Shown here: piece after piece, positions 34,491-48,090 of the stretch
Layout of the letters: each line of letters starts with the position of its first letter
Position numbering within the stretch: the first letter of the stretch is position 1
From: Macrothele yani
Taxonomy: Eukaryota > Arthropoda > Arachnida > Araneae > Macrothelidae
NCBI GenBank assembly: GCA_039090855.1
Contig: CM077023.1
Coordinates: forward strand, 80,637,127-80,701,126
Reading direction: 5' to 3'
Length of the DNA: 64,000 bases
Translations under genes and position numbers: made by a program
Notes under the pieces: generated by a model
Databases searched by the model: none
Told to the model about the DNA's origin: nothing
What the model saw: the letters and a program-made list of their open reading frames with translations, nothing else

Positions 34491-35696
34491 AATATTTTGT
34501 AGTAAGCAAAAATGATTCAAATGTAAAAATAGATAATATGGCGACAATTAAGATGTAAACTTTTCAGAACCTCTCCACGGTGCAACATTGGAAAATGAAA
34601 ACTGCTTGTGAAAGTTTGAAATCAAGCACAGTGCGGTAAAGTAATTTCAACACTTGGGTTAATAATGTTTATGCGATATCCGAAAAACAGCCGTTACTTA
34701 ATAAATAGGGATTTTCCCATTTTAAAGCAAGAAATGTATTGCACTATATAATGTAGTAAAATCTATGTTATTCCAAATCTAATTTTAACGAAAAGGAAAA
34801 AAAGAAGAGCGAAAGAATCAAAATCCATTAATTTGCAACTTTACGTATTGTTTAATTAATTTGTAACTTTTGATTTCGTAATATGGTTGAATGTTAGTCA
34901 TTCATTCTTAAGAGAAAAACTGATGTTAATAAAGCTAATTTTTTGTTTTCGGTTCCATCTAGTTATAATTTTTTAAAGTGCTGATTTTTTAATATGAAAA
35001 TGGGAAACTTTCCATATATCTTAAATTGACCAGTTAAACCTTTCCATTATACAATGCATTTTAGTTTTTAGTGTTTAGCCTTCATTGTTTTCGAGCTTTT
35101 GCATTTTTTTAAATTAATTTTAAAGAAAGATATGAGGTTTTTTGGATATGTTCAGACACAAATAAATGGAATGAAATATTGTCGCACCCTAAATGTATGC
35201 CAGGTTGAGATGCATGATATATGATGTATGTTTACTTGATACAACTGAACTGAAACATTTTCAGGGCTCTGAAGTGAAAAAAACGTTTTGCTTGTAATGG
35301 AAATTCTGTATTTAAACATTACCTGAGTTTTATATGAAACCAACTTGTGAGGAAAGCGTTCACACTTACACTACAAAAACTTTTGAAAGCCTGAGAAAAT
35401 ATGAAAAACCAGTCTTCACATATGTTTTACATGTGTTTCCATTTGTCAGTCCAATTTTCAGAACATCAGCTGTATTCTTATAACTATTGCATGTTTGGAA
35501 GTTTCTGAAATGTCTTTTGCACATATACTTTTTCCTTTTCTTTCTTTTATTTCACTTCTTCAGCTGAATGACACTTGAGATACATTGGCTTTCATCCGCT
35601 GGGGAAACTCTGCAAAAGATTAAAAAAATAACTATTAAGGCTACGTACTTTAATGAATTAATCTCTCATACACGAAACATTCGTTTGTCATCGAAG

Positions 35697-35734
35697 AGAG
35701 AATTCGTGAAGTTTTTGAACTTCACGAATTCTCT
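35697..35734. repeat. Perfect hairpin, 17-bp arms, 4-nt loop
   Basis: AGAGAATTCGTGAAGTT (35697-35713), loop tttg, then its exact complement (35718-35734). Confidence 0.95.
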
Positions 35735-36754
35735 GATATACACTGCAGTGAAACACAGCCAAAAGTAGTTTAGCACACCCCTAAATTTTTATAGTATTCC
35801 ACAAAGTAAAATCAATTATACACATGAGAAAAAATAAACGAGCCTTCGCTAATAGCATAAGAAATATTTTTTCTCTGAATAGCTGCTTCACAAATCAAAT
35901 TGCAACTCCACATCAAAACGATGTAAATTTTTTTAGAATGTGTATTATGTTTAATAATTTAGAAACAAGTGATTAAATGCATTCAGGTTGAAATATTGAT
36001 CGGGTTTTCTTAATATAGTTTTAGTGAAAGGGATGTGTGTGAGATTATTTTAAATAAATATTTTAGTATGCAGAAATTTTCCTCGGAAGAAAACTGCAGT
36101 GTCCATTTCTTAAAATAAATAATTAACGTGCATTGCTTTTTTTAAGAGTGTCTGCACAGTAATTAAAAAATGTATATATTATTGCATCACCGAATTCAAA
36201 TGTCTTAATTTTGCACGTGAATGATCGTTGAATTCAAGAAATGTTCAGAGAAATTATTTACTAAAAATTTTGTGCAAAATTGTAAATCATGGTTAAGTTC
36301 ATGTAACGTAAGAATTTACATGTTCTGGTTATTTCTAATACCTTGTTCTTACAGCTGTAATGCAATTTATGCACATGTCCCGGAACATTAAAACATGCTC
36401 TTCATGTCAAATACTTTTAAGATATACATGCAGTGAAGCACAACCAACTTAAAAGAAACACATTAATAAACTCTGCTTGGTGAATATTGTAGAAATTATA
36501 AAGATATCTACCTATAATATTAGCATAACGATATTGCCTATAGCATGACTTTATTTAATATTAGTTATTTACCTTTTTCATAGATATAGGTACTGAAAAC
36601 TGTGAATTGGTTCTCCATTTCAAAGATAACTTATTTAATTCCATTGAAAAAGTAAAACATAAATTAATTCAAAAACAGGAAGAATAAATATACAGTCATT
36701 GGGTTAATTCAGTCAAAGTACGCTAAAACAACATTTTTTTGTTTTATCACCTCA

Positions 36755-36835
36755 TGGTTGAAAGGTTAAGGGCTCATTTCTGACGGCTCGCACCATTGGG
36801 CTTGGGTTCGAATCCCAGGTATAGTGTTTAATCCT
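36755..36835 (+). mobile_element. tRNA-like SINE head of another type
   Basis: tggttgaaaggttaagggct, followed 50 bp later by a B-box-like gggttcgaatcccag. The body does not match the main SINE family. It is not a functional tRNA, since no acceptor stem or anticodon arm can be drawn. Confidence 0.45.
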
Positions 36836-38599
36836 TCGTTTTCCGCAACAGGAGTATTACATACCAGCTGCGCTTACCCATCTTTCAAACCACACGTGCT
36901 CTCACTATCGTATTAGAATTTGTGATCTCCTTGGGTCAGAACTGCGATTGTTCTTAAAATCAACTAGTTGAATAAAAAGTTTGTATATCTATATACAAAA
37001 TATAGTGGGCAAAGTCTTCGACTGAAGAAGGTAATTCCAGCTTGTCAAAACTAAAATTTCCTGTAGTTTGATAAATACCTAACCTCGAATTTCAGTGATA
37101 TAGCTGAATGTTGTTGACTTATACATCATTCTTTCAGTCCACTTGATTTTTCACGAAAATCGCGGTGAAACTGTTAAATTTCGGGTCTGCTATAATGAGA
37201 CTTAATATGTGAGTTTCCTTAAGATTATTTGCGTTTTTTTAGTGTCTGGAGACACCGTTTTGCAATTTTCGAACAAAAAAAAATCGAAGTTTAATAGCCT
37301 TTTATCTTAAATGTTGTATAATTACCTCAGTTTGCTTTGATTATCAACCTACTTTCTTTGCGTATTTTCAGAAGCTGTTATAGGTATTTTTACTGAAAAG
37401 TGAGGCTCGTTCCGTCATTCCCTTAATACCTTCTCTTATTCTGAATCACAAATCACATACCCTTCTATTCTCCCCTCATATATGCAGCCAAACGTATTTT
37501 TTATAATTATCGTAATCACACACAATATTAAGTTTTCAAAAATTCATTCTTGCAGCAAGACTTTTTATTGGAGGTCTATGTGAAAGAAAGGTGCTGTGTT
37601 TTCTGTTTTTTAAGCTGGTAATCCGCAATTCAAAATCTGTTTTGTCCCTAAGGAAGAAGTTCTTTCGAAAATCAAAATATTGTTAAAAGAAGAAGCAAAA
37701 ATTAGAAAAAAAAGATTTAAAAAATAGGACAGGTATTTTATCTTTTTACAATGAAAATATTGAATCACATATTACACCAACGAATATAACATAAGGATAT
37801 GACAAAATCTAATCTGTTCGGCTGTAACATAGTAGTTGCATGGGAAGGGGAAGGCGGTCAATTTTTTCCGAGTGGTAGTAATAAAAAATTAGAAAAGCAG
37901 AGAATTTTTGCTTTAATAAATTGTTTACATTGAGAAGTTGTGGTATTGCAGTGATGTAGTAAAAAGAACAAATAAATAAAACTGCTACTTGTATGATGTT
38001 CGCTGTGCTTGTCCCAGAAATGTAACTGTCCCGTGTCCTGGATTAGCATACCTTTGGGCTAAGATGTAGATATTTTCGAGGGAAAAATCATCAGGTATGA
38101 AATTTGGTACACCTAGTTTGTTTCAGTTAAAATATCGGTCACAGTATAGAGTGGACCGAATACAATTGATTATGGTCTTTTTTCACACTAGCGGCGGAAA
38201 GACATAAACAAAAACGGTAGTATGAGGGAGTATGCTGCCGCCGTTTCTCTCGGCTCGCATTTCTCAGTTTACCGACAAAAATTCAATTTTCGTTATGATA
38301 CTTACGGTGAACAGGAACAGTGTGTAGTCCAATGACAGCGACAGAGTAAAATGAGTTCTAAAATCCTTGCTCATACATAAAGGTTGATTACATTACAGGC
38401 GCTCAGGTAAATCTTAATTGTGGCTGTTTAATTAAATTTTTTACACGAAGTTCGTTGTTTTCTGTGATTATTGTCCTTTGTGTATATTATTTCCCATAAG
38501 TATTGTTCGTGTTGTGTGTTTTTAAACTTCATATTTTACCTTTTGCATTTATTTTCGTTTGTAACAGTTTATTTATTTTTATTGTTGCTGATTAAGTTT
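36836..38599. other. Unique stretch with one CpG-rich patch
   Basis: Mostly AT-rich without gene. At about 38190-38265 a CpG-rich patch (actagcggcggaaag, gctgccgccgtttctctcgg) stands out and could be a small promoter or a fragment of a gene end. No ORF supports it. Confidence 0.35.
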
Positions 38600-38797
38600 G
38601 GGGGTTAGCGACCACCGTGAGCAACTCCAACGGCAACAAGCAATCTCCCTTCCCTAATTTGAGGCCACTGGTTCGGGGAAGGATAGAGATCCAGTGCAGT
38701 AAGACAACCAGAGCATCCATGCCCATCCGGAGCTCGAGCCGGTTCCCAGCTGATACAAATGATCAAAAGCCAGCGCCTCAGACAATTCGGTTATAGG
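38600..38797 (-). mobile_element. Old SINE copy
   Basis: Complement of the SINE with ggggttagcgaccaccgtga at the 3' end and a degraded B box (gagctcgagccgg). The tRNA head is poorly preserved. Confidence 0.75.
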
Positions 38798-39177
38798 GGA
38801 TGTTGTTTTGGCTGGCGGCAGTTAAAATAAAAAAAAAAAAAAGCAGTAGACTATATTCAAATTTGCCGATATCATGACAGAGAAAAAATTGTTAACCCAA
38901 TCCTGAAAATTACATTGTATTTTTATTCTGATATTTGTGACTTACATCTAATTATGCCTGGTATTATTAGCTTCACTGTAGTGTGAAAAAGCTTCAGAAT
39001 CCAGCTAAACAAACTGATGTTCTGGGAAAAGAAAAGTGTTTCCAGATAAAAGCTTATTAACAGGTTCGGTTTCTTTCATTAAAAAAATGAAGTCATGTTC
39101 TTCAACTCTACGAGGCTAATTTTTTCCATGACATTTTAATTATATTTATTAAAAAACAACTAGCCTTTCAATTTTTA

Positions 39178-39366
39178 AGATGGTTGCCCAGTGATCGATT
39201 GGTTTAAAGGAGGACTTGTTAATGCTCCTGGGTCAGCGTCCCGAAGAAGACATGTTGTGTCAGTTCTTACGGCACTGGGCTACCTTACTTACTTGAGATA
39301 AGCTCTCATAAATTAGAGACAGATGCTCCTATCCATAGGTGTAACTCCGAGGATCAAAATATAAAA
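39178..39366 (+). mobile_element. Very old SINE copy
   Basis: Weak match to the tRNA head (ttgcccagtgatcgattggt), a better one to the body (ttcttacggcactgggctac, aaattagagacagatgctcc). Confidence 0.55.
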
Positions 39367-40485
39367 AAGCCCATCCCATATCTTTTGCTGTTGTAAATAA
39401 TAATTATTATTTTTTTTATTTTCTTTAAATAATAGTTATCTTTTAAAGTAATTCCAGTATCAGCTTTGTTAAGTTAAAATTGCGGCGATTCCAACCTTCA
39501 ACCAGTGAGAGCTAAATGTTTTGTTTTCATTAAAGAATGCCACATATTGAAAGAGTTTTGGCGCTTGTAATTGCCCTTTAAAATTTCTTCTTGTTGGGTA
39601 CCCACAAAATACAAATCTGCTACGACATTTAGAATTTTTTTTTGTTGTTTTGCCAACATATGTATCTCCTGTAAGGTCTTACAAAAAAGAATGACCCAAG
39701 TTTCTCCTAAATGCGAACGGGACTCGTTAAGTTTTCTATCCAAAAATGCACACTCTTAAGTTTTCTATCCAAAAATACGTTTCAGAGAACTTAAGTTTAT
39801 ATGAATTCATTAAAGGAACAAGAGAGACTTTCCCTTGAATCAATTTACATTGAAAATGAATTTGCTTGTGCAGAAGACAAAATAAATTAAGTGTAATATT
39901 ATAAAATAGTTATGGCGAAAACACATATACACCAAATTAAAAATTGGATAAATGCATCCTGTACAAGAAATTGTGATTTTACTTTACTCGAGTATCCTAA
40001 AATCACATGATACCGAAACAAAGCGGCGAACATTGCTTCTAACAGCACACTTTTTAACACACCCCTTTCGGCTTCAATATTCATTTATGATTTGGATCTT
40101 TGAAGAAATTCCGATGCGGACACAAAGCATATTAGATGCTCCCATGCAGCAAAAAATTATCATTTATTTGAAAGATAAAATTGTGCAACAGCTGTGAAGA
40201 AGTGCATTCACAAAGTTTGTTTTAACAGAAGGATGTAACACGTATGTTCAGAAATTTTTAAGTGTTTGCGTACTGCATTATATGAATTTATTTGATAGAT
40301 CGAGTTAATCAGCAAAACAAATTTTATTGCATTTCAGTGAATTTCTGGATCTTCCAATCACATTAACTTTATAATCGCAGGCTGCTGCTGACAATGTTTC
40401 GCTGGAGCCATAATAACGGAGAATGCACTCACTAGTTGGTACATTTAATACATTTCAGTATTCATAAAAGGAATCTTTGATAGCA
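39367..40485. other. Spacer without recognised gene
   Basis: AT-rich. A 29-bp tandem duplication (aagttttctatccaaaaat) lies at 39728-39776. Confidence 0.5.
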
Positions 40486-40690
40486 TTCCGGGTTGCGTAG
40501 TGATCTAAGCGCTGGCTTCTGGTCATTCATCCGAGATGGGTTCGGGTTCAAATCCCGTGAGGCATGGATGTTGTATTTGTCTTACAGCACTGGCTCTCTC
40601 TCCTTTCTCCTTTCCCTGGAATCAGTGGCCCTAAATTAAGGACAGGCGACTCTTTATAGCCCATTGTGTCGTTTACGGTGGTTTAATTTC
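40486..40690 (+). mobile_element. SINE copy, moderately old
   Basis: ttccgggttgcgtagtgatc head, B box gggttcaaatccc, body to gtttacggtggtttaat. The poly-A tail is lost. Confidence 0.88.
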
Positions 40691-42390
40691 GCTTTTTATT
40701 ATGAAAAAAGCTCTAAAATAAGCATTTGGGTTTACTACAAAGCGTAGATAAAAGAATTTCGTAACAGTTTTAGTTGAAAAAAGTAGATATAAAATCTAGC
40801 CTCACCCTTATTTTCAGTAAGTTTGATGCAATATGTTATAGTATACAGTATTTTTTCTTAATGTAATGCCGCATTGAAATATATATAATATAATGAATCT
40901 TACATAAAGGTGCATTGCTTTGTTTTTGTTGTTTTTCTGTATGTTGAATTGAACTTCGTTGCACAAGAGTATCGAGAAGTTGAAAAAAGAGTTTTTGGCA
41001 TATTATATCAGGCAGCACTAGTAGAAACTATTAAATTATTGCGGCATTTCATGCAAACTGTTGGACAGGTCATTGTTATTATTCAATGCCACTGTATCAG
41101 AATCAGTGAACTCTGGTAATATGCATTAACTAGCTGAAAAACAGGCCGGTTGAAGCGTGAGTATCATTGTATTAAACTTGATATCAATGAAAAGTTTGTC
41201 CTTATCAAACAAACTCAATGTGGTGTTTTAAACGTTTTATCCTTTTTGTGAAACAAAGTTTGTTAAAGTTGTTTAGCAGTCAAAACTGCAATTTGTTGAA
41301 TTTATGAAAATCAATTTGTGGTAAATATGTCGTCATCTATTTGTGAAGTGACAGTCTTGAATATTTTGTTTCATGTTTACTTATTGGCTAACTGATATGA
41401 TAAATCGCGAACGTGATCGACTTTGTAAAAGTTTCTATGCAACGAGCTAGAATTTAGTTTTTTACTTTAAAAAAGTGAATTCTAGGGCATTACATAAACA
41501 CCATTTTGTACGGGCACATCGAGCAGCGATCAGGAGCAGTAGGTATTTTGAGTGTCCTGAATGTAAAGAATTAAACCTTGGCTTTAGGGAATTCCTAAAA
41601 CTGGACATCAAATAATACATAAAAAAAAACCAGTGAAGTGTCAAAGTATTATTGATTAATTTTTTGAAAAGGGAAGTTATACTCTACTCAATAACATATA
41701 CCATGCTTTCAATAAGACTACTGTAGGAACGTCCGTAATTGAAAGAGAAACAACTGATATGGTAAAAAGATTATTTGCGATTTGAAGTAGAGAAACGTAA
41801 GGAACTGAACTATGTTTGGTATGTAGTAATCAATTTTATAGAACTGGAAAATATGAAAATCAAATTCTTGAGCTTTTAATGTCTCACGTTTTCTTTTCCC
41901 TTCCATTATTTACATATTATGTAATTTCTCCAGCTAAACTTAACATAAAATTTCATCTGGGATAGGCAGGAAAGCATAAGCTTTCTCCAAACAATTGTTT
42001 CCATCAAATTAGTTAAAAATTCAATAAATTAATAAATAAATGGCATGCAATTTTGTCAATTAGACTTTTTTAATTATTCCACCTTTTCTTTAGAAGAAAA
42101 AAACTCTTTGAAAGTGAGACTTTATATCTGGATAATTGACAGTCATGGGCAAAGAAGGAAAATATTTTATTCTGTCAGAAACACACATGCACACAGTCTC
42201 TCTCTTGAAAAATATAATTTCTTTTTTTCAAAAATGAGCAGTATTCCTTATATAAGGCATGCATAAAGATTTGAAAACACTGGTCATTTTTAAATATACC
42301 AAATAGCTTTCACGAAATCTGTGGGACAAAAGAGTAATCGGTTATTTAAATTCTGGACATATCTTTGGATGGCTTTCCTTTTGTGGTAGC
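40691..42390. other. Unique AT-rich stretch
   Basis: No gene or mobile element recognised. ORFs are short and lack motifs. Confidence 0.5.
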
Positions 42391-42600
42391 AGCCTTGGTT
42401 TCTTAGTGGTCAGAGGTATGGGTTTCTCGCTAGTCGTCTAAGCTGGGCTCTGGCTCGAGTCTAGGTGAAGCATTGGTGATGTGTTTGTTTTACAGCGCTG
42501 GCCGTTTCCCCTTCCTGGAAGCAGTGGCTCTACATTAGAGATGATCGACTGTTTATATCCCTTGGATTTGCTCATGTTAATCATTATCCACTCTCTTTTT
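42391..42600 (+). mobile_element. Old SINE copy
   Basis: ccttggtttcttagtggtca head, degraded B box (ggctcgagtctagg), body to gctcatgttaatcattatcc. Confidence 0.7.
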
Positions 42601-43290
42601 GCTGGTGAGGAAAAACATAGTCTAATTAACACTCCCAAGTAGTGTAATGTGATTGATTTACAGATGATAAACTAATGCTTGCATGCCATGCATTTTTGTT
42701 ATTGAATTAATTCACAAGTAATGAATGAGTTTATTCTTGATTCTGCTTATGCCAAAATTTGACTACTTGATTTTATTTATGCTTATCAGTTGTCAGTTTA
42801 CCATTATTTGACGATTTTACTCATGTAAGTCCTGTCTACTCTAAAAAACCAGTTTCAAACATATTTGGCACTTGTACAGCTAAGAAATGTGAGTCTCACT
42901 TGGATCCTTTAAAACTTCTGCATTAAGACGGCTCATGCAAATATCAATGAATTTAAATAACTCTTTTATGTCAAAAAAGCATTTCTTTTGAAAACTTGCT
43001 CTATTGAAAATTAAATACAGCATCTTTTTTTCACCTTGTGAATTACTCAAACGTAGAGTAAACAATTGAAAGTTGCTTCCCAACTTTCAAATCATGAAGC
43101 ATAATTCCTTGTTTAAAAAAGAAACAGCATGAATATCGAATTGCATTTTCATTGTTTTGGTTGTTTCATTGCTCTTCAGCGTTGACGCATGTTGCAGTCG
43201 TGACTCCTTAGGTTACAGTGTGGTCTGAAATAGAAATCCGCATACTAAAGGAGTTTAAAACTGGATTCTGTAATTTGATAAACATGCTAA
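42601..43290. other. Spacer without recognised gene
   Basis: AT-rich. A hairpin ttgaaagttg/caactttcaa lies at about 43066-43090. Confidence 0.45.
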
Positions 43291-43500
43291 AGTGGTCTAA
43301 GCGATGGCCTCTGATCACTCGTCCGAAAGGGGTCCGGGTTCGAATCCCGGTGAGGCATGGGTGTTGTGTTTGTCTTACGGCACTGGCTCTGTCCCTTCCC
43401 TGGAACCAGTGGACCTAAATTAGGAACGGGCGACTGCTTATAGCCCATTGAGTTGCTCACGGTGGTCGTTAAACCTCCAATCAAAAAATAAATAAAATAA
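43291..43500 (+). mobile_element. Young SINE copy, slightly 5'-truncated
   Basis: Begins agtggtctaagcgatggcct, with B box gggttcgaatcccgg, complete body and an A-rich tail (aaaaaataaataaaataaa). Confidence 0.9.
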
Positions 43501-46367
43501 AGCTGAATAATTTGGATGCAGTTTCTCTATAACTCGACGTTCATTCAGTGCACCTTTTTATGCTAATCTTGTTGCAGAATTTGCTTCATTGTAAATGCAG
43601 TTTACCCACACAACAGACGAAACGTAGGACGTGCCACAAATTCATGGATATTAAGGTATAAAATTCATTTTTCAGCCATTGCGGCTAACTCGCACACAGT
43701 CTTCCAGCGTCATCATGAAATAAACAAATAAACTGTGGAGGTATTGTTTCTTAAAAATCTGCTTCTAACGGCTGGACTTCTGAGCAAAATGAATGAAATC
43801 TGCCAGAGGGATATTTTCATTTCGTATGTTATACGTTGCAAAACCAAAAGCATGTCAATAAATATAATCAAGTTGTTTCCAGTTATTTTCCCTTAAAAGC
43901 AGGGTAAATATCCGCATTTTCATATTTACAGAGGATTCAAAGGGCAAAACTACTATTAAATGCAAAATATTGCTTTTATACCATGTTTGACAAAAGTGTC
44001 TCTTTGAGCACCATCTGGTTTGCAGTTCAAACTTATGTTTCTTTCATGTACGTTGAGACGAAACGTGAAGCAATTCACACCAGTTTTATTGCCCTTTGTT
44101 GCCAAAGGAAATCATTTCGGAACTCTCTGTTCAACAAAGTAAAATTTAATCATTAAAAAAGAGAGGGAAGAGACAGAGATTTCTTTCCCCTTTAATTTTT
44201 AATAGGAACTTCGTGTTCCGTTGCTGGAACTTCATGTATACGGAGCAATTAATAATTATAAATTTGATACATGTTAGTTGCGACTAAAATCATACCAACA
44301 AAAACTGGGTCGCATTTTATCAGAAAGCTACCACACATACACAATTGAAACAACGCCTGTGAAAACAAAGCTACTAAGGAGGTCTTCACTAAAATAACAA
44401 TACGGATATTTCGCTTCATTTTAGAAGTGGCATTAAGCTGTGTTTTTAAAGCAATTCTTATGCTTACATAGATATCCAAAAGTCGAAGGAACTACAACGA
44501 AGTGTTTTGGTAGGGAATACGGACGGGTTATGAAATTTTGGCTCCAGTGGCAATTCACAGAAATTCTTAGCAATGGTCAACAAAAGATAAACAGGAAGCT
44601 TTATCAAAAAATAGAGACATTTTTTCAAATATATTTTGCAAAGTACCCCTGTTCTGCCAAATTTCGGCAATAGACTTCGTAGGTGATAACATACGTATAA
44701 AACAAGCTTTTACAGCTTCAGTATCTCTGGAAAAGGGCAAATACTGAGAGCTATTTTTTTTTAGTGAGCGCTGAAGAGTACACTTAAAGATGCAATATCA
44801 CCAACCCGCTCTTCAGAATTCTGACTTAATCAGAGGCGCCAGAACTGTGTTTTGGCAACAGGGACAAGATATTATGATATGTGCTTTTTAGTCAGAGCAT
44901 AAAACATATTGTACCGTTTCTTGCAGAACAGGACGTGTTGATGTCAGAAAATCCGACAGATAAATAGAATAAATTGATAAAATCTAGTGCAAAATAAAAC
45001 TTGTATTTCATATCACTATACAGCGCTGCCACTGACGCACAGTAGCGCGTAAATTACCCCAAAACAAGAAAAAAATGACCCATAATTACAAATTCTAGGC
45101 GTCCTTTGGGACCCGCATTTTATTTCGGATTCTTTTAACATGCCATTTGGCAAAAGCCAAATATGTGAAGATTAGGGAGAGAACGAAAACAGCCAGCAAT
45201 GCATCGTCCCTCAAGATTATGTAAGTATACAATATAAGATTATGTAAATATACAAATGTCCTGGTTAATTTATTAAACCTTTCAGCTCTTTTAATCAATA
45301 TTGGAAAAGTTGAAATCTAAAATTTGAAAAACAGACAAACATTTAATGAGGATACTGTGAAAGATTATATTTTACTAAAAGTTGTACGTCTACTTCAATG
45401 ATTGTTCGTTAAAAGTAAAAAAAACTCTTCAAGAGTAGATGGGTTCATACCTCATAAATGAATGATTATGGCTCCTTCCTTACTCTTATTTTTGCTAGTT
45501 TATAGTTTGAGTTTTATTATGGTATTCAGATTTAGAAATTGATTTTTGATTTGGTTGGGTATAGAAATTAATATGGTAAGATTTTTGAGATTAATATGGT
45601 AAGATTTTTGAGATTGGGGTTTCATCACACAGTTCCTGTGTTTTGAAAAATGAAAATCGCTCTGGTGTTTTGAGCTGATTACAATGCATTGTCTTTGTGT
45701 AGCCAGTTCTATTATGATAAAATTTAGTTGAAAATGATAAAAAAAAATTCTGTCAGTACTTGATTTTTTAAAGATTGCTTTCAAAGAGCATAAATTAAAG
45801 TGTCGAACAATGTACATTATATTTATTTTTCATCTGCTTATGTAAGTATAAATATACATTATCTCTTGATTCTTTTGATTTTTTAAAAGGACCCAGGATA
45901 TCTCACAAAGTACCCACTTTTTAAAAATCGGTGGGTCCATAGGACCCAGCTTGATAACAATGCAACGGCAGCTCTGACTATAGAGTTTATCTATATAAAA
46001 CATTTTACTCATATTGTAAAAATGTAAAACTGCATTGATATGGACACCTCCATATTAGTATGAACTCCACAAGAACTACAGCATTGATGTTATACACCAA
46101 CACAGCATACATATTAATATGAATCAGTTTACTTTCTAATCCCTCCCCTTCCATTTTCTCGTTGGTTTTCTTTGACGACAGATTTATTATTATAAGAGCA
46201 GGAACGTTTTCTATTTCGTTTAAGTTTATTACACTTAAACGAAATAGAAAACGTTCCTGCTCTTATAAAAACGCAATAACTTCCAGGTTAAGTACTTTTT
46301 AATAAAGCTGATTGTTACTTCGTCAAATTCCTTTTTAATTTTTTATCATATTGATTACAACAAAGCT
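43501..46367. other. Unique AT-rich stretch
   Basis: No gene recognised. At 44827-44837 the word cagaggcgcca resembles the end of the hAT-like element at 60371, but no partner end was found. A 25-bp tandem duplication (ttaatatggtaagatttttg) lies at 45567-45616. A perfect hairpin is listed separately. Confidence 0.45.
46190..46268. repeat. Perfect hairpin, 35-bp arms, 9-nt loop
   Basis: Arms 46190-46224 and 46234-46268 are exact inverse complements (TTATAAGAGCAGGAACG ...). The loop is tttattaca. No flanking target duplication is obvious. Confidence 0.95.
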
Positions 46368-46588
46368 GGTGTTGCCCCGTTCGTGCAGTGATCTAAGGGC
46401 TGATTTCTGACCATTCGTCCGTGATGGGGCCGGGTTCGAATCTCGATGAGGCATGGATGTTGTGTTTGTATTACGGCACTGTCTCTCTCCATTTCTTGGA
46501 ACTAGTGACCCTAAATTAGGGACGGGCGACTGCTTATAGCCCATCGAGTTGCTCACTGTGGTCGTTAAACCTCCCAACTAAAAAAAAT
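46368..46588 (+). mobile_element. SINE copy with 9-bp target duplication
   Basis: AACAAAGCT lies at 46359-46367 and 46589-46597. Head gttgccccgttcgtgcagtg, B box gggttcgaatctc, complete body, short A tail. Confidence 0.9.
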
Positions 46589-46597
46589 AACAAAGCT

Positions 46598-47191
46598 AGC
46601 ACTTAGTGAAACGTTTTTCCCCCTCATATTGAACGAAGAGAGTTTAGCCCACGTTTCATAAATGGCATTAAAAATTCACAATTCCAGATGGCTAATGATC
46701 AAAACAAAAATTAATATTTAGTTTTATCAGAAACAATTTTACATGGCAGGAAATAAAAAATAAAAAAACAATCGAAATATTCACCCGATTTCCAATTACG
46801 GACGTAATTTTAAAATAGGAAAAGTCAAAAGCGAAAATGTGATGTCTAGCCCCTGAACGCAAATGAATACAGGGACAGCTGCCCCCGCGGTTTTTAGGCC
46901 ACTGGATTTAGTACATCCATGTTTGGATTTGCAAACAAAGTAGGTTTCCACTTCATTTGTTGGTTTCTACGTGCTTGTAGATCTGTCGCGTTTGCTCATA
47001 TACTTGGATTCAGGTCTCCATAGTTGTCAGAACAGAAAGTCAAAGGGGTCCACAGTCCTGGCTGCAAAATAATTAACAGCCAGAAAAAAAAATGGAAGCA
47101 CTTGGTTCTTGAAGAGACTGCTTAACCATCTGATGTAAAACGTCTATACTATTACAGTGCCGGAACCTGCACTGGAACCTGGATATAGATT
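46598..47191. other. Spacer without recognised gene
   Basis: No repeat boundary or coding signal is recognised. Confidence 0.45.
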
Positions 47192-47489
47192 CACTATACT
47201 GTTAAACATTCTGCGGTAGGTTGCACCAAAAAGTGGTGCTATACCAGTTACACCACTTTCTCAGGAAAGATACACCACTGTAGTGGCGCAAACAAATCCC
47301 AACAACATGGCGCAACCTTGTACCATATCGTGATACGTACCATACCTTAATGTGGTGCAACCTTGTAACATATCGTGGAGAAAATTTGCGCCATGTGTGC
47401 ACCACACAGTGGTGTATCTTTTCTCAGAAAGTGGTGCAGCCGGTATAGCACCACTTTTGGTGTAACCTACCATCAATTTTTTAATAGTG
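47192..47489. mobile_element. Palindromic MITE, copy 2
   Basis: Related to 28029-28321. The left part has taggttgcaccaaaaagtgg and the right part is the inverse of taggttacaccaaaagtggt. Outer ends are cactat... and ...atagtg. The interior is largely self-complementary, with repeated 'gtggtgcaacc' and 'catatcgtg' words. Confidence 0.75.
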
Positions 47490-48090
47490 TGTCGAGAAGA
47501 CAACTAACAGAAGAAAGCTTCATGAAGTTAGAGCAGCTATTTTTTTCCATGGTGCATTTTAGCCAGCTTCTGAATCAAAACTTTTCAAAATAAAATAAGT
47601 CTATGGAAGTGATATTTATTCTATTGATTTTGTTTATTGCAGTCATAGTCAACATTCCCAAAACATTATGTGTCAACTTTGGGAAGTTTGGATACATATA
47701 GCCAAAAAATTTTTTCACTAGTATCTAGAAATGATCGGTTTTCTCATTTATCTTCTCGATACTTAGATCTCTCCTTCTCGTAATTTTTCGCACGTCTTGT
47801 TTTCTAGTTCTTTAATTCCCCATAATTTCTTCTTTGTGGTGAAATAGGTTACAAAACCCAGATTAGTTTACTAAATGAAAGTCCTCTTCTTTTCATGAAG
47901 CATGTTTGACAACACTTCACTGAGTCGAGCTATTTTTGTTAGTTCAAATTTAGCTTAGTGCACCGCTTTCCCAAATGAATGGTACAGGAGCAAATTTTCA
48001 TCAATTGAAAAAATTGTATTTGGGTAATTAATGCATGCAGGGTACAGTCTTAAAGGCAGCGAAAGGCAATTTTACCAGCACTCTGCGTTT
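47490..48090. other. Spacer without recognised gene
   Basis: AT-rich, with no recognised feature. Confidence 0.45.

Larger units (their letters stand above)
33740..36754. other. Unique AT-rich stretch with two strong hairpins
   Basis: If the promoter at 33 kb is real this could be intron. Only the two hairpins listed separately stand out. No coding segment is recognised. Confidence 0.45.

Noticed and set aside
36800..36832. tRNA gene, suggested by the B box gggttcgaatccc
   Set aside because: No acceptor-stem pairing or anticodon arm can be drawn. It is a SINE-type relic. The same applies to the B boxes in all other SINE copies.
44827..45050. A second copy of the hAT-like element with CAGAGGCGCC ends
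   Set aside because: Only one end-like word is present and no inverse partner within reach.
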